From Clostridia bacterium (lineage in GTDB: Bacteria; Bacillota_A; Clostridia; Oscillospirales; CAG-272): a stretch of 64,000 nucleotides of DNA. Below, in pieces: positions 43,009 to 52,122 of the stretch (positions within the stretch are counted from its first letter, which is position 1; every line of letters starts with the position of its first letter). The stretch spans positions 1 through 64,000 of the forward strand of contig JAFSUU010000021.1 in the NCBI GenBank assembly GCA_017445115.1. The letters run 5' to 3'. The translations under genes and the position numbers were made by a program. Under the pieces are notes generated by a model. The model was not told where the DNA came from. It did not search any database and saw only the letters and a list, made by a program, of their open reading frames with translations.

Positions 43009-46000
43009 CGTTCTCCCTCCTTTCGCCAATGTGACGGCAGACGGGTTTCATATCGCATTTTGAACACGGTCCATACATTGACATATCCGCCGGATCGCTG
43101 CTGCACACTCCCTCTGTTATTTCGTCCGAGATCTTGACTATGACTTCTTTGACCTGTTCGTAAAGCTGCTCGAATTCTTCAAGAGAAACGAGAGAATCGC
43201 TGTTGCCGGGACAGTATTTTCCTTTTTCCTCACAGCCCATGGCGCAAAGCGCGTCGTCATCGCGCAGGATAAGCCCGCTTCTTTTCGATTTGGAATACGC
43301 GAGCTTTTTTGCCTCGCCGAAATCCGAGGGCATTACGTCTGACGAGATCTCGTTGACGACGGGAAGATAGATCATCGACGCCGGTACTATCTCGCCGTCC
43401 TTTGAAATACTGCGCCTGAATCCGCAGTCCTTGCCCTTCCAAAGAGTGAAGAGATATATCATCAGCTGAAGGTTTAAACCTTTTTGTATGTCGGATCTGT
43501 TGAAATGCTTTTTGCCCGTCTTGTAATCGACTACTCTGACGTAGGTTTTTCCGCCGGACGTATACGTGTCAACACGGTCTATCGTTCCGGAAAGAACGAC
43601 TTTTCTTCCGGATGACGCCGTGTATTCCAGCGGAAAGAGCGCCCCGTCATCTTCGGACATCCCGACTTCAAAAGCAAACGGACGGAATTTCGTTTCCGAA
43701 AATTCGGTTATCAGATCTTTTATGAGGATCAGAACGTTTCTGTTCAGCCTTTTGAACAGGAATTTCTGGCGGGAAGAAGCGGAAGATCCTTCGGTCGCCT
43801 CGGCTACGGCGTCTTTTATCGCGTCTGCCGCCATCTTCTCGATCCTCTCGTCGTCGGGAGAGATCTCAAGCCCGGAAGTCCTGCTGAAGAACAGTTCGAG
43901 CGCGCGGTGTACTATCGTGCCGATATTCACGGCGGTGATCGCTGCGCGTTCAGACCGCTCGAGCTTCAGCCCGAATTCCATGAAGTAAGAGAACGGACAT
44001 TCGGAGAAACGGTCTATTTTTGTTTGCGAGAGATACAGCCGGCGCTTTGCGAGCTCGCGCGATACGTCGCCGTCAATGCGATCGCCTTCTGCGGAAAGCG
44101 GAGCGTTCATATCGCTATTGAAGAACGCCTCCGGAAATTCATCGGAAATATCGCGCACCGCTTTTGCAGTGTTTCCTCCGACGAATACCGCGGCATCCTT
44201 TGCGCTGCGGACGCTCCAGACGGAGTCTTTCTTTGATATTTCTGACCAGTCATACAGCGGAGCGCCGGTGAGACGGAGTATCTGTCCCGCTCCGACGGAC
44301 GGAGGAGAAGTCGCCTCTTCGCCGGAGACGTGATACGTTACGACGAGTTTTTCCGACGGCATCGTGACGCATCTCCAGAACCTGAAGAGCTCTTCGCTCT
44401 GCTCGATCTCTTTTCCGTCCGAGAGTATCACGCCGACACTCTCGAGAGTTTCTTTGTCATTATCGGTGAAAAATCCGCGCTGCGACGGAGGAGCGGGAAA
44501 CTCTCCTTCGGAACATCCGATGAGGATCGCCAGTTTAACGTTTTCTGCGCGGACCCCGGTCGCGGAACCAAGCGTGATGACGTCGAGGGATGCGGGGATC
44601 GACGAGACGTCAAAGGAAGACGCGACGGCGAAAAACAGCCTTGAAAACGTGTCCGGCGCGACCTCTTTGTCCGGTATCGTGACAGCCATCGCGCTCAGCG
44701 CATCGACTACCGCGGAAAAGTATTTGTCAAGCCTGTCCGCCTCATCCGCTTTTCCGAGACGGCGAAGTTCTTCGGCATCTGATGACAGCGACTCGCCTAT
44801 TCTGAATGAAACGAGGACGGAATATATCTTTTTGCATATTTCAACGACGGGGGCAGTGCCGGACGAGAAAAGCGAAAACATTTCGCCAAGCGGACCTTTT
44901 ATCAGTTTCCTCACGGTGTTTGCGTCTTCAAGTACGACTTGTCCCCAGGTGGAGACACCGCATCTGAAGCCTGCCGGATTCATCCTCCAGTCTTCGTCTG
45001 AGAGATACGCTTTTTTGCCTCTGATATTCCAGGTAAAAACGTATTCTTCAAAGTCGTCGCTCTCGCGATCTGTGACAGGACAAAGTCCGGTCTTGACAAG
45101 CTTTACAACGGTTTCCGCTTTCGCTCCGTCCGAGACTGCCTCGAGAAGAGACGTGACGAATGTGAGAACTGGCGACGTCGCGATACCGACGCGCTTTGAC
45201 AGATGGTACGGGATATCCAGCGCGTCGAGTCTGACGTCGATTATCCCGCGGTATGCCTCAATATCGCGTGCGATAACAGCGATCTCCGAGTATTTCATCC
45301 CGTCGTGCAGTGCGCGCTCTATTTCAGCGCCGACGGCTCGTGCTTCTTCGTAACGGTCAAGACAGCGTATCACTTTTACGGAATCGCATTTTCCGTCGTA
45401 CCGCGGAGCCGAGAAATCCCAAAGATTCTTTTCAAGATACAGAAGGTCGCCGCGCTCGCATTTTTTATTGCCTTCAAGCGTGACGCGCGTAACCTCTCTC
45501 GAACATCTTGCGGCGTATGAAAGCGCTGAATTGTAAAACTTTTTGATGTGGTCGAAATGAACGCCGCGCGATGACACATCGAGAGTAAAGGTCATAAAAA
45601 CGTCGTCGGCGTCTCTCATGATATAGTAAAGTATTTCCGATTCAACCGGTGTCAAGGAATAAAAAGAGTCGAAAAACACGTCGGTGCCTTCAAAGAATTT
45701 GTTTTCACGAAGCACCTTCGCAAGCATTTCAAGCACAAAATCCGGATCGGAATCTTCCGACTCTTCTTCAAGCGCGGAGTATGCGGAAAAGATCAGCGAT
45801 ATGTCGGAGAGCTTTTTGATCAGCTCGGAATTTCCGCCGTCATCAAGCTGTTCTCTCGCACTGTCGAGCGCTGACGGGGTAACGCCTCTTTTCCGAAGCT
45901 CCGACAGTGTGTCAAGCAGAGATGCAACGTATCTTTCATCGTGACCTTCGGATGAGACGTAGATCGTGAGCGAGTCTCTGACTGACGAGACGGCGCTCCA

Positions 46001-46276
46001 CATCAGCAATATCTTTTTTGCCTCTCCGGTGAAAACGCGCGACAGGCCGCCCGTCGTTCTGAATACGGTGTCGGCGAGTCGCTTGAAGTTCACGATCTCG
46101 AGTTCGAGAGCAGAAGAGGCCGGAAGAGTACGGCAGATCTTTGCTTCCCAAAGGACCGCCTGCTGTTCCGGTACGATCAGATATTTCTTTTTTCCGTTGC
46201 CGAGGCGCTCTCTTATCTTTTCTATGATATAGGCGCCTTTTCCCGTTCCGGAAGAACCGGAAATGAATTCAGTCAT
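42995..46276 (-). CDS. addB: ATP-dependent helicase/nuclease subunit B
   Basis: A 1093-residue partner of AddA with an inactivated helicase fold used to scan for Chi-like sequences, plus a second nuclease domain. An ATP loop GSSGTGKGAY (7-16) opens the protein. The C-terminal part has RVVDYKTGKKHFN (about 960, nuclease Asp and Lys). Four cysteines match the AddB iron-sulfur staple: one in RFSECPFSYFM (about 783) and three in CSKCDMKPVC (about 1075). ATG 46276 follows GGAGAAAG; the longer frame would run through the preceding gene. It overlaps the QueG-like gene by 8 bases and addA by 14 bases, indicating strict co-expression. Confidence 0.93.
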   Translation of the reverse strand: MTEFISGSSGTGKGAYIIEKIRERLGNGKKKYLIVPEQQAVLWEAKICRTLPASSALELEIVNFKRLADTVFRTTGGLSRVFTGEAKKILLMWSAVSSVRDSLTIYVSSEGHDERYVASLLDTLSELRKRGVTPSALDSAREQLDDGGNSELIKKLSDISLIFSAYSALEEESEDSDPDFVLEMLAKVLRENKFFEGTDVFFDSFYSLTPVESEILYYIMRDADDVFMTFTLDVSSRGVHFDHIKKFYNSALSYAARCSREVTRVTLEGNKKCERGDLLYLEKNLWDFSAPRYDGKCDSVKVIRCLDRYEEARAVGAEIERALHDGMKYSEIAVIARDIEAYRGIIDVRLDALDIPYHLSKRVGIATSPVLTFVTSLLEAVSDGAKAETVVKLVKTGLCPVTDRESDDFEEYVFTWNIRGKKAYLSDEDWRMNPAGFRCGVSTWGQVVLEDANTVRKLIKGPLGEMFSLFSSGTAPVVEICKKIYSVLVSFRIGESLSSDAEELRRLGKADEADRLDKYFSAVVDALSAMAVTIPDKEVAPDTFSRLFFAVASSFDVSSIPASLDVITLGSATGVRAENVKLAILIGCSEGEFPAPPSQRGFFTDNDKETLESVGVILSDGKEIEQSEELFRFWRCVTMPSEKLVVTYHVSGEEATSPPSVGAGQILRLTGAPLYDWSEISKKDSVWSVRSAKDAAVFVGGNTAKAVRDISDEFPEAFFNSDMNAPLSAEGDRIDGDVSRELAKRRLYLSQTKIDRFSECPFSYFMEFGLKLERSERAAITAVNIGTIVHRALELFFSRTSGLEISPDDERIEKMAADAIKDAVAEATEGSSASSRQKFLFKRLNRNVLILIKDLITEFSETKFRPFAFEVGMSEDDGALFPLEYTASSGRKVVLSGTIDRVDTYTSGGKTYVRVVDYKTGKKHFNRSDIQKGLNLQLMIYLFTLWKGKDCGFRRSISKDGEIVPASMIYLPVVNEISSDVMPSDFGEAKKLAYSKSKRSGLILRDDDALCAMGCEEKGKYCPGNSDSLVSLEEFEQLYEQVKEVIVKISDEITEGVCSSDPADMSMYGPCSKCDMKPVCRHIGERRENDEQD

Positions 46277-47087
46277 CGCTTTCTCCATGTGAGTCAATAA
46301 TGTTGAAATTCCGTATGATAGTCTCGCGGCGGCGCCACGAGAAGGGATATTTTGCAAAATCTTCATCCGACATCGTCTCAATGTCCGAGGCGTGTTTCGG
46401 ATCTATCGTTTCATTAAGAAAGAACTCGTTATATGCCGCCGTTTTTTCCTCGTTCATCGGACAGCACGCGCCGCAGATATCGCAGCCCCATGCCGACTTT
46501 CCGCTTCTTATTATATCGCATTCTGTGTCCGATAAAAGTCCCTTTTTCTGAGTCAGCGCGGAAATGCATAAAGACTTGTCCCCGCCGATGCACTCTGCCG
46601 GGCAGAGCGAGGCGCAAATCCCGCAGTGGAGACATTCCCCGTCGCCGTCGTCTTTAACTTCTATTCCTTCTGATATAAGATCTTTTTTTCCGAGAGAGCA
46701 GACGATCTCGCCTAAAAAGACGAACGAGCCGTATTTTTCGGTAATGAAAAGACCGTTGTCGCCGCGTACGCCGAGCCCCGCGCGCACCGCGGCGCCGCGC
46801 TCGTCGATCGGAGAGTGGTCAGAGAATACTCCAACGCTGCATCCGGGGTACCTTTCGCCGAGCAGAGAACGTATCTCTTCTTCGAACGAGGCGAAGAAGG
46901 CGTGATAGTCGCGAAGGCGCGCGAAAGACGCGATGCGGCCCGCTCCGTGCGGATAAGGTACCGCCATCATAACCGCATGCGACATACCGTCCGTAATGAG
47001 CCGCTCTTTCACTATCAGGCACGACGAGAGGGGGATCGCCGCGAATGTATCGGTTATGTTGATTTTTATATATTCGGCAAGTGTCAA
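46269..47087 (-). CDS. QueG-like epoxyqueuosine reductase homologue
   Basis: A 272-residue protein shorter than typical QueG (about 380). The central ERGAAVRAGLGVRGDNGLFI and YGSFVFLGEIV (about 98-130) are the cobalamin/substrate region of QueG. Two ferredoxin-type cluster sites follow: CLHCGICASLCPAEC (about 152) and CDICGACCP (about 206). QueG completes queuosine in tRNA by reducing epoxyqueuosine. At the position where family members usually read S-D-R-A, this one reads D-E-R-G, so the acid residue is shifted or replaced. The C-terminal HEAT repeats of longer homologues are absent. It starts with TTG after GGAGG, and its own promoter (47133-47161) drives the addBA operon. Function as a true QueG is likely but not certain. 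Confidence 0.7.
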   Translation of the reverse strand: MTLAEYIKINITDTFAAIPLSSCLIVKERLITDGMSHAVMMAVPYPHGAGRIASFARLRDYHAFFASFEEEIRSLLGERYPGCSVGVFSDHSPIDERGAAVRAGLGVRGDNGLFITEKYGSFVFLGEIVCSLGKKDLISEGIEVKDDGDGECLHCGICASLCPAECIGGDKSLCISALTQKKGLLSDTECDIIRSGKSAWGCDICGACCPMNEEKTAAYNEFFLNETIDPKHASDIETMSDEDFAKYPFSWRRRETIIRNFNIIDSHGESDD

Positions 47088-47132
47088 AATACGCCTCCGA
47101 AACGGTTTTTTATAGAATTTATCATTTATTAC

Positions 47133-47161
47133 AGTATATCAAATAATTTGATTTTCTTCAA
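47133..47161 (-). promoter_or_regulatory. sigma-A promoter of the queG-like/addBA operon
   Basis: Minus strand TTGAAG (47156-47161), 17-bp spacer, TATACT (47133-47138). Confidence 0.55.
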
Positions 47162-47211
47162 TAGAATTAAAAAAACCTTTGCGGAATATATTTTCCGTAA
47201 AGGAGTATTGT

Positions 47212-47724
47212 ATGAAAAGAATTATCTGTATATTTCTGATCGCTTTCGCGCTTTGTATCCCGTCGTGCGGCGCGAAAGTGTCTCCTCTCGCTTATCAGCA
47301 GGGGATAGATTCCGCCGTATTCGAAATTGATTTTGACAAATCCTCGTTTACCGTTGAGCTTTTTCCGATGCAAAACCGGCTGAGAGTAATATCGCCGGAC
47401 AGAATAGAAGGGATCGAGCTTGCGATCGAGGACGGAGAATACCGCCTTATCTCAGAAGACGCGGAGTTTGAACTGCCGGATCCGCTCATTTCGCTCGTGT
47501 CGCCGATCTTCCGCGCGTTTTCACTCCCCGACGACAAAGCAAAGACTTCGACCTCCGGCGACGACGTCAGAGTGGTGAGGGTGTCATGCGACGACGGAGA
47601 CTATGAGATCCGCCTCTCGCCTGGCGGTGAACCGTCCGAAATCGCGTTCAAAGGAACGAGAGACTTTACGATGAAAGGGATCGAATTGAGGTATGGGGAG
47701 GAAAAAGAAACGATCGGGAAGTGA
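47212..47724 (+). CDS. small lipoprotein of unknown function
   Basis: A 170-residue predicted lipoprotein: KR-rich start, hydrophobic core and lipobox IPSC (Cys about 18). The mature part is acidic and predicted mostly beta. Short phrases such as FELFP-like VELFPMQNRLRVISPDRIEG and YEIRLSPGGEPSEIAFKG resemble outer-leaflet carrier folds (LolA/LppX-like) in general pattern only; I do not recognise a family. AAAGGAG (47199-47205) sets the ATG. It is divergent from the queG-like operon and is followed by the hairpin array. Confidence 0.6.
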   Translation: MKRIICIFLIAFALCIPSCGAKVSPLAYQQGIDSAVFEIDFDKSSFTVELFPMQNRLRVISPDRIEGIELAIEDGEYRLISEDAEFELPDPLISLVSPIFRAFSLPDDKAKTSTSGDDVRVVRVSCDDGDYEIRLSPGGEPSEIAFKGTRDFTMKGIELRYGEEKETIGK

Positions 47725-47759
47725 AGTATGCAGCGTGCCATACAGTTGTGCGGATTGAA

Positions 47760-47951
47760 ACATCATTTACGCCGTAGGCGTAACATCATTTGCACAGAGT
47801 GCAACATCGTTTGTCCCGGATGGGCAACCTCGTTTTGTGTCCGGAATTAACGATTCGGTCTTTCGGCCGAACGGTGTTGACCGTGCGAAACGCGCGGTCA
47901 AATGATGTTTGCGGCAAGCCGCAAAACGATGTTGTGTTCTGCGGACACAAA
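47760..47951. repeat. array of short hairpins with mirrored spacer motifs
   Basis: At least seven short stem-loops follow one another. Their stems are TTACGCC/GGCGTAA (47767), TTGCAC/GTGCAA (47790), TTGTCC/GGGCAA (47811), TTCGGTC/GGCCGAA (47854), TTGACCGTGCG/CGCGCGGTCAA (47877), TTTGCGGC/GCCGCAAA (47908) and TTGTGTTC/GGACACAA (47932). Stems differ in sequence, but nearly all open with TT and close with AA. The joints read ACATCAT, ACATCG and ACCTCG on the left and ATGATG and ACGATG on the right, i.e. reverse complements, so the array has overall dyad symmetry. TTGTGTCCG at 47835 could also pair with CGGACACAA at 47942. No coding potential is convincing. Confidence 0.75.
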
Positions 47952-47955
47952 CACA

Positions 47956-47997
47956 CCAAAAAATATGGCTCGTCATTTGGCGAGCCATATTTTTTGG
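47956..47997 (-). terminator. terminator of the tRNA-Thr gene
   Basis: A perfect 17-bp inverted repeat (47956-47972 and 47981-47997), with six Ts at the end of the stem on the minus strand. It starts immediately after the tRNA CCA end. Confidence 0.85.
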
Positions 47998-48073
47998 TGG
48001 AGCTACTACCGGGATTCGGACCCGGGACCTCGTCATTACCAATGACGTGCTCTGCCAACTGAGCCATAGTAGC
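47998..48073 (-). tRNA. tRNA-Thr (anticodon GGT)
   Basis: Minus-strand cloverleaf: acceptor GCTACTA/TAGTAGC, D-stem GCTC/GAGC with AGTTGGCA loop, anticodon stem CGTCA/TGACG with loop TTGGTAA (anticodon GGT, codons ACC/ACU), T-stem CCGGG/CCCGG with loop TCCGAAT, discriminator T and an encoded CCA. Every stem is fully paired. Confidence 0.97.
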
Positions 48074-48144
48074 GCTTTTTTGCATTGATATTATATCAAA
48101 CATTATCATTTTTGTCAATAGTATTTTTGAGGTGAAAAACAGAT

Positions 48145-48180
48145 AAAAAGACGCCCGTTTTCCGTATCGAAAAACGGGCG
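48145..48180 (-). terminator. terminator of the yybS-gdpP-rplI-dnaB operon
   Basis: On the minus strand, CGCCCGTTTT/AAAACGGGCG (48152-48180), then TCTTTTT. Confidence 0.85.
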
Positions 48181-48188
48181 AAATATTA

Positions 48189-49556
48189 TTATTCCGGAAG
48201 GCTTTCTTCGTTTTCCACCGTGATGAATTTGGTGTACTGACCGAGCCAGTTCATCTTGATAATGCCTTGCGAGCCGTGGCGGTTCTTTGCGATGATGATC
48301 TCCGCCTGAGTCTGCTTTTCGGGGTCCTCCTTGTCGTACTCGCCGGGACGGTAGATGAACATAACGACGTCGGCGTCCTGCTCGATAGCGCCGGAGTCGC
48401 GCAGGTCTGAGAGCGTCGGGCGTTTTCCGCCGGGCGCGCCGTCTCTTCCGCCGGAGCGCTTTTCGGAGTCACGGTTGAGCTGTGCGCAGACGATGAACGG
48501 AACTCCGAATTCCTTTGCCATACGCTTCAGATTGTTCGTGATCTTTTCGATCTCCTGCGCTTTGTTGTCCGTTTTGTACTCGCTCTGAACGAGTCCGAGA
48601 TAGTCAACTACCACGAGTCCCAGATTCTTTATTCGGCGAAGCTGGGATTTCATTCCGGAGACGGAGATGCCGGGGGTATCGTTGATATATATATCGCATC
48701 CTGCAAGGCGCGATGCCGCTTCGCAGAGCCTCGTCCACTCTTCGCTGTCGGTCTTTATGCTGCCTGTGCGCAGCATATTGGAGTTTACGAGCGCCTCGCT
48801 GGAAAGAAGTCTCGTTGCAAGCTGTTCCGCGGTCATCTCAAGAGAGAATACGCAGACAGATTTGTTCGATCTGAGCGCCGAATTTACGACGATATTCATG
48901 GCGAGCGAGGATTTTCCGACGCCGGGCCTCGCTCCGACTATGATAAGGTCGCCTTTTCCCATTCCGACGAGAGTGCGGTCGATGCCGGAAAAACCGGTCT
49001 TCATTCCTACGGTTTCCGCATAGTTCGTCTGAAGGTCATTGATCCTTTTGAACGACATCATCAAGGCGTCTCTTATGTGGACGAAATCGTTGTTCGAGTT
49101 GCCCGATGAGATCGAATATATGCGGTCCTCGGCAAGCTCGATCAGCGTTTTCGCGTCGCATTCCTCGGAGTAAGCCTGTTCCGCGGTCGTCTCGCAGGCG
49201 TCGATCAGCGCACGTAGGACGCTCTTGTCCTTCACGATCCTGGCGTAATCCTTCACGTTCGACGCAGTCGGTACGATGTCGGAAATAAGACCTATATAGT
49301 TTTTGCCGCCGGTGTCGTCGTAAACGCCCTCTTTAACGAGTTCGTCTATAAGCGTTACGACGTCGATATTGCGGCTCTTTATGTACATACTCTGCATCAC
49401 GGAGAATATCTTCTGATGCTCGGGCATATAAAAATCGTTCGGACCTATCATCCCCGTGAGCATATCCATACTGTCCGGCTTTATCAGCACGGCGCCGAGT
49501 ACGGATTGTTCCGCGACGAGAGAGAACGGAACTTTTCTTGAAAGGTTATCGCTCAT
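48189..49556 (-). CDS. dnaB: replicative DNA helicase
   Basis: A 455-residue hexameric helicase that unwinds DNA at the replication fork. The N-terminal domain (about 1-150) begins with PFSLVAEQSVLGAVL. The RecA-like motor has Walker A GARPGVGKSSLA (about 208), Walker B LVVVDYLGLVQ (about 318) and the DnaB motif LRDSGAIEQDADVVMFIYR (about 388). There is no intein, and length is normal. It is the last gene of the conserved Firmicutes block with gdpP and rplI, 37 bases after rplI, and ends at a clear terminator. A ribosome site GGAGG-like sequence precedes the ATG. Confidence 0.97.
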   Translation of the reverse strand: MSDNLSRKVPFSLVAEQSVLGAVLIKPDSMDMLTGMIGPNDFYMPEHQKIFSVMQSMYIKSRNIDVVTLIDELVKEGVYDDTGGKNYIGLISDIVPTASNVKDYARIVKDKSVLRALIDACETTAEQAYSEECDAKTLIELAEDRIYSISSGNSNNDFVHIRDALMMSFKRINDLQTNYAETVGMKTGFSGIDRTLVGMGKGDLIIVGARPGVGKSSLAMNIVVNSALRSNKSVCVFSLEMTAEQLATRLLSSEALVNSNMLRTGSIKTDSEEWTRLCEAASRLAGCDIYINDTPGISVSGMKSQLRRIKNLGLVVVDYLGLVQSEYKTDNKAQEIEKITNNLKRMAKEFGVPFIVCAQLNRDSEKRSGGRDGAPGGKRPTLSDLRDSGAIEQDADVVMFIYRPGEYDKEDPEKQTQAEIIIAKNRHGSQGIIKMNWLGQYTKFITVENEESLPE

Positions 49557-49593
49557 TTGCCACCTCCGGCGCGATGATTATCGAAAATTACAG

Positions 49594-50037
49594 TCAGTCG
49601 CAGACTACTATGTTGATCGTTCCCGTGATCTCGGGGTAAAGCTTTACGCTCAGCGCGTACGGACCGAACGCTTTGATCGGAGCGTCGATCGAGATCTTTT
49701 TCTTGTCGACCTCTATTCCGTACTGCTTCTGAAGTTCGTCGGCGACGTCTGCGGAAGTCACAGAGCCGAAGAGCTTACCGTCGTTGCCCGCTTTTCCGCG
49801 GATCTTTACGACGATACCTTCGAGTTTTGACTGTATTTCTTTAGCCGCGGCGATTTCCTGCTCGATCTTGTGCCGGCGTGCCGCTTCGCGGTTTTTAATG
49901 TCATTCATCATCTTTGCATCCGCTTCCGCCGCAAGTCCGCGCGGGATGAGAAAGTTTCTTGCATATCCGTCGGAAACGTTTACTACGTCGTCTTTTTTAC
50001 CGACATTTTTTACGTCTTTGAGAAGTACGACTTTCAT
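49594..50037 (-). CDS. rplI: 50S ribosomal protein L9
   Basis: A 147-residue ribosomal protein. It has the L9 signature [20 protein letters not shown] (about 13-32), the long connecting helix (about 42-78) and a C-terminal 23S-binding domain with [20 protein letters not shown] lies 7 bases before the ATG. It sits between gdpP and dnaB as in Bacillus. Confidence 0.97.
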   Translation of the reverse strand: MKVVLLKDVKNVGKKDDVVNVSDGYARNFLIPRGLAAEADAKMMNDIKNREAARRHKIEQEIAAAKEIQSKLEGIVVKIRGKAGNDGKLFGSVTSADVADELQKQYGIEVDKKKISIDAPIKAFGPYALSVKLYPEITGTINIVVCD

Positions 50038-50073
50038 TATATTGTTCTCCTTTGAGTTATTAACGTTGTATCT

Positions 50074-52089
50074 TTATTTTTTGTCACTCGACTCGTCAAG
50101 ATATTTATCTATCGCGTCTTTCAGAAGCGCTACGACTTCACCCGTCGTCGCTCCCTTGATTTGCGCGCCTGCGGAGTCAAAGTGACCGCCTCCGCGAAGC
50201 TGTTCGAGAATAAGCTGAACGTTTATCGATCCGGCGCTCCTTGCGGACACGTGGATCGCATCTTTGATCTTGATCAGAACGAAAGACGCTTTTATTCCGT
50301 CAAGCTCAAGCAGCTTGTCCGCGGCGCGCGAAGCGGGGATCGTATCCTCCTCGTCTCCGGGTTCTTCTGCCGCAGAGATCGCGGTGACGTCTCTGTATAT
50401 CGTGACGTTGGAACGGAATTTGTTTTCTCTCTCGTAGTCGTCGAGAGTTGTTTTGAAAAACTCCTGGACCGAGGAGATATCCGCTCCGCGGTCGCGCAGA
50501 TAAAGCGCCGTGCTGAAAGTTCTCGTGCCGGTATTCTTTCTGAACTGGTTCGTGTCGAGAAGGATCCCGGCGAGCATGAGATCCGCTTCGCTCTTGAGAA
50601 GGAGGTCTTCGGGAAGGACAAGTTCAAGCATCTCGCACACAAGTTCGCACGCGGCGGACGCCGACGGTTCGATGTAGGAGATCAGCGGCTCCTTCGGGAA
50701 TTCTGCGGTCTTTCTGTGATGGTCGATTATGATGATCTTGTCGCAGCTCTCGGCGAGATGCGGTTCTTCGTACACGTATTTATTGTTGACGTCGGTTATG
50801 ATAAGGAGCGTGTCGGGAGTAACGAGATCCATCGCCGCGTCGCGGCTGACGAGAACGCCTTTGTAGTCCGGCTCGTCCTTTATGCGGTCAAGACATTTTT
50901 TGATACCGCCGAACGAGAAATCCGTGACGACGTTGACCGGCACGCCGCAGAACATCACGAGACGGGCAAGTCCGATGGACGATCCGATCGCGTCGAAATC
51001 CGGGCGCTTGTGAGCCATAATAATGACGTTAGACGCTTTTGAAATGTGAACGAGAAGCTCGTTCGCGATGATCCTCGCGCGCACTTTCGCCTTTTTCTGT
51101 ATCGTTTTAGTTCTGCCGCCGTAGATGCTTTGCGTGCCGTCGCGGTTTTTGACGACGACCTGGTCGCCGCCGCGCTGAAGCGCCATTTCAAGGGATATCT
51201 GCGCTGCTTTTTCCTTTTCCGCAAACGTACCGTCCACGTTGCCGACGCCGATCGAGACTGTGATCGGGATACTTCCGGTGCCGACTCTTATCTCTCTGAT
51301 CTTATCGAGAACGTCGAATCTCTTTTCAACGAAGGTGTTGAATTTTTCCGCTTCGAAAATGAAAATATATCTGTCGGACTGATATTCTTTCAATATGCCG
51401 TCGGATTCCGCTGCCCAGGCGCGGAGTATCGCCTCGGTGCCTGCCGCGGCGACTCTGTATTCTTCCTGTTCGTGGTGGAGCAGCTCGTCGAGGTTGTCCA
51501 CCATTACGTATGCGACGATGAGATCGCGCGACGCGAGAAGCGCTTTTGCACTGTCAAGCTCGGTTGCGTCGGTCAGAGAATAGAGACCGTATTTTTTGTC
51601 ACCCGCGGTGATCTCGGAAAACCTGACGCTGTAAACTTTTCCGTCCGCTTTTGCGGTCGCGTCGCCGGACGTTTCTCCCTCGCTCTTCACGAATTCAAGT
51701 ATGTCGCCGACGGAAGCTCCCTTCAGCTTGTCTTTTCCGCCGAGGGAGGAAGCCGCGTGGTTGTACCAGATGACCGAATCGCTTGCCGAATCGGTTATCA
51801 GCACTGGAGAGGCGATCTTCGACATTGATTTCAGCATTATTTCGCCGAGGAGCGGATGAAGCTCGGATTCTTTTATTTCAAGGTCGATTTTCGGCTTTGA
51901 GAATACGGCGTAAAGTGCGATCGCCGCGGCATAAACCGCAACAACGATGATCGCCGCGTAAAGCTTCGACAATGATGTGAACGACGTCAGAAGCGCGTAT
52001 ATCACTATAGCCGCAACAGCCGACGCCGCCGGTATCAGCAGCAGCGAAAACGAGCCTTGCGATTTTTTGTTTTTATCTTTTACGTTCAC
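50074..52089 (-). CDS. gdpP: cyclic-di-AMP phosphodiesterase, GdpP-type
   Basis: A 671-residue membrane protein that cleaves c-di-AMP and so affects wall and potassium homeostasis. Two transmembrane helices (about 15-60) are followed by a PAS-like domain (about 80-165), a degenerate GGDEF domain (about 180-315; the active motif is replaced, DRYIFIFEAEKF) and a DHH/DHHA1 phosphodiesterase. Catalytic metal motifs are HKRPDFDAIGSSIG (about 362), IITDVNN (about 427), IIIDHHRKT (about 450, the DHH) and GGGHFDSAGAQI (about 640). The gene order with yybS upstream and rplI downstream matches Bacillus subtilis. Confidence 0.93.
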   Translation of the reverse strand: MNVKDKNKKSQGSFSLLLIPAASAVAAIVIYALLTSFTSLSKLYAAIIVVAVYAAAIALYAVFSKPKIDLEIKESELHPLLGEIMLKSMSKIASPVLITDSASDSVIWYNHAASSLGGKDKLKGASVGDILEFVKSEGETSGDATAKADGKVYSVRFSEITAGDKKYGLYSLTDATELDSAKALLASRDLIVAYVMVDNLDELLHHEQEEYRVAAAGTEAILRAWAAESDGILKEYQSDRYIFIFEAEKFNTFVEKRFDVLDKIREIRVGTGSIPITVSIGVGNVDGTFAEKEKAAQISLEMALQRGGDQVVVKNRDGTQSIYGGRTKTIQKKAKVRARIIANELLVHISKASNVIIMAHKRPDFDAIGSSIGLARLVMFCGVPVNVVTDFSFGGIKKCLDRIKDEPDYKGVLVSRDAAMDLVTPDTLLIITDVNNKYVYEEPHLAESCDKIIIIDHHRKTAEFPKEPLISYIEPSASAACELVCEMLELVLPEDLLLKSEADLMLAGILLDTNQFRKNTGTRTFSTALYLRDRGADISSVQEFFKTTLDDYERENKFRSNVTIYRDVTAISAAEEPGDEEDTIPASRAADKLLELDGIKASFVLIKIKDAIHVSARSAGSINVQLILEQLRGGGHFDSAGAQIKGATTGEVVALLKDAIDKYLDESSDKK

Positions 52090-52122
52090 TTGTTACCGCC
52101 TTTCAAAGGGAATAGCGCACGT

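Noticed and set aside
47760..47951. CRISPR array or integron attC sites for the hairpin array
   Set aside because: There is no constant repeat with variable spacers and no cas or integrase gene; the stems vary while the joints are constant, and attC core sites are missing.
47786..48118. Reading frames on both strands across the hairpin array and tRNA-Thr
   Set aside because: They translate the tRNA and the inverted repeats; the hydrophilic product is explained by those structures.
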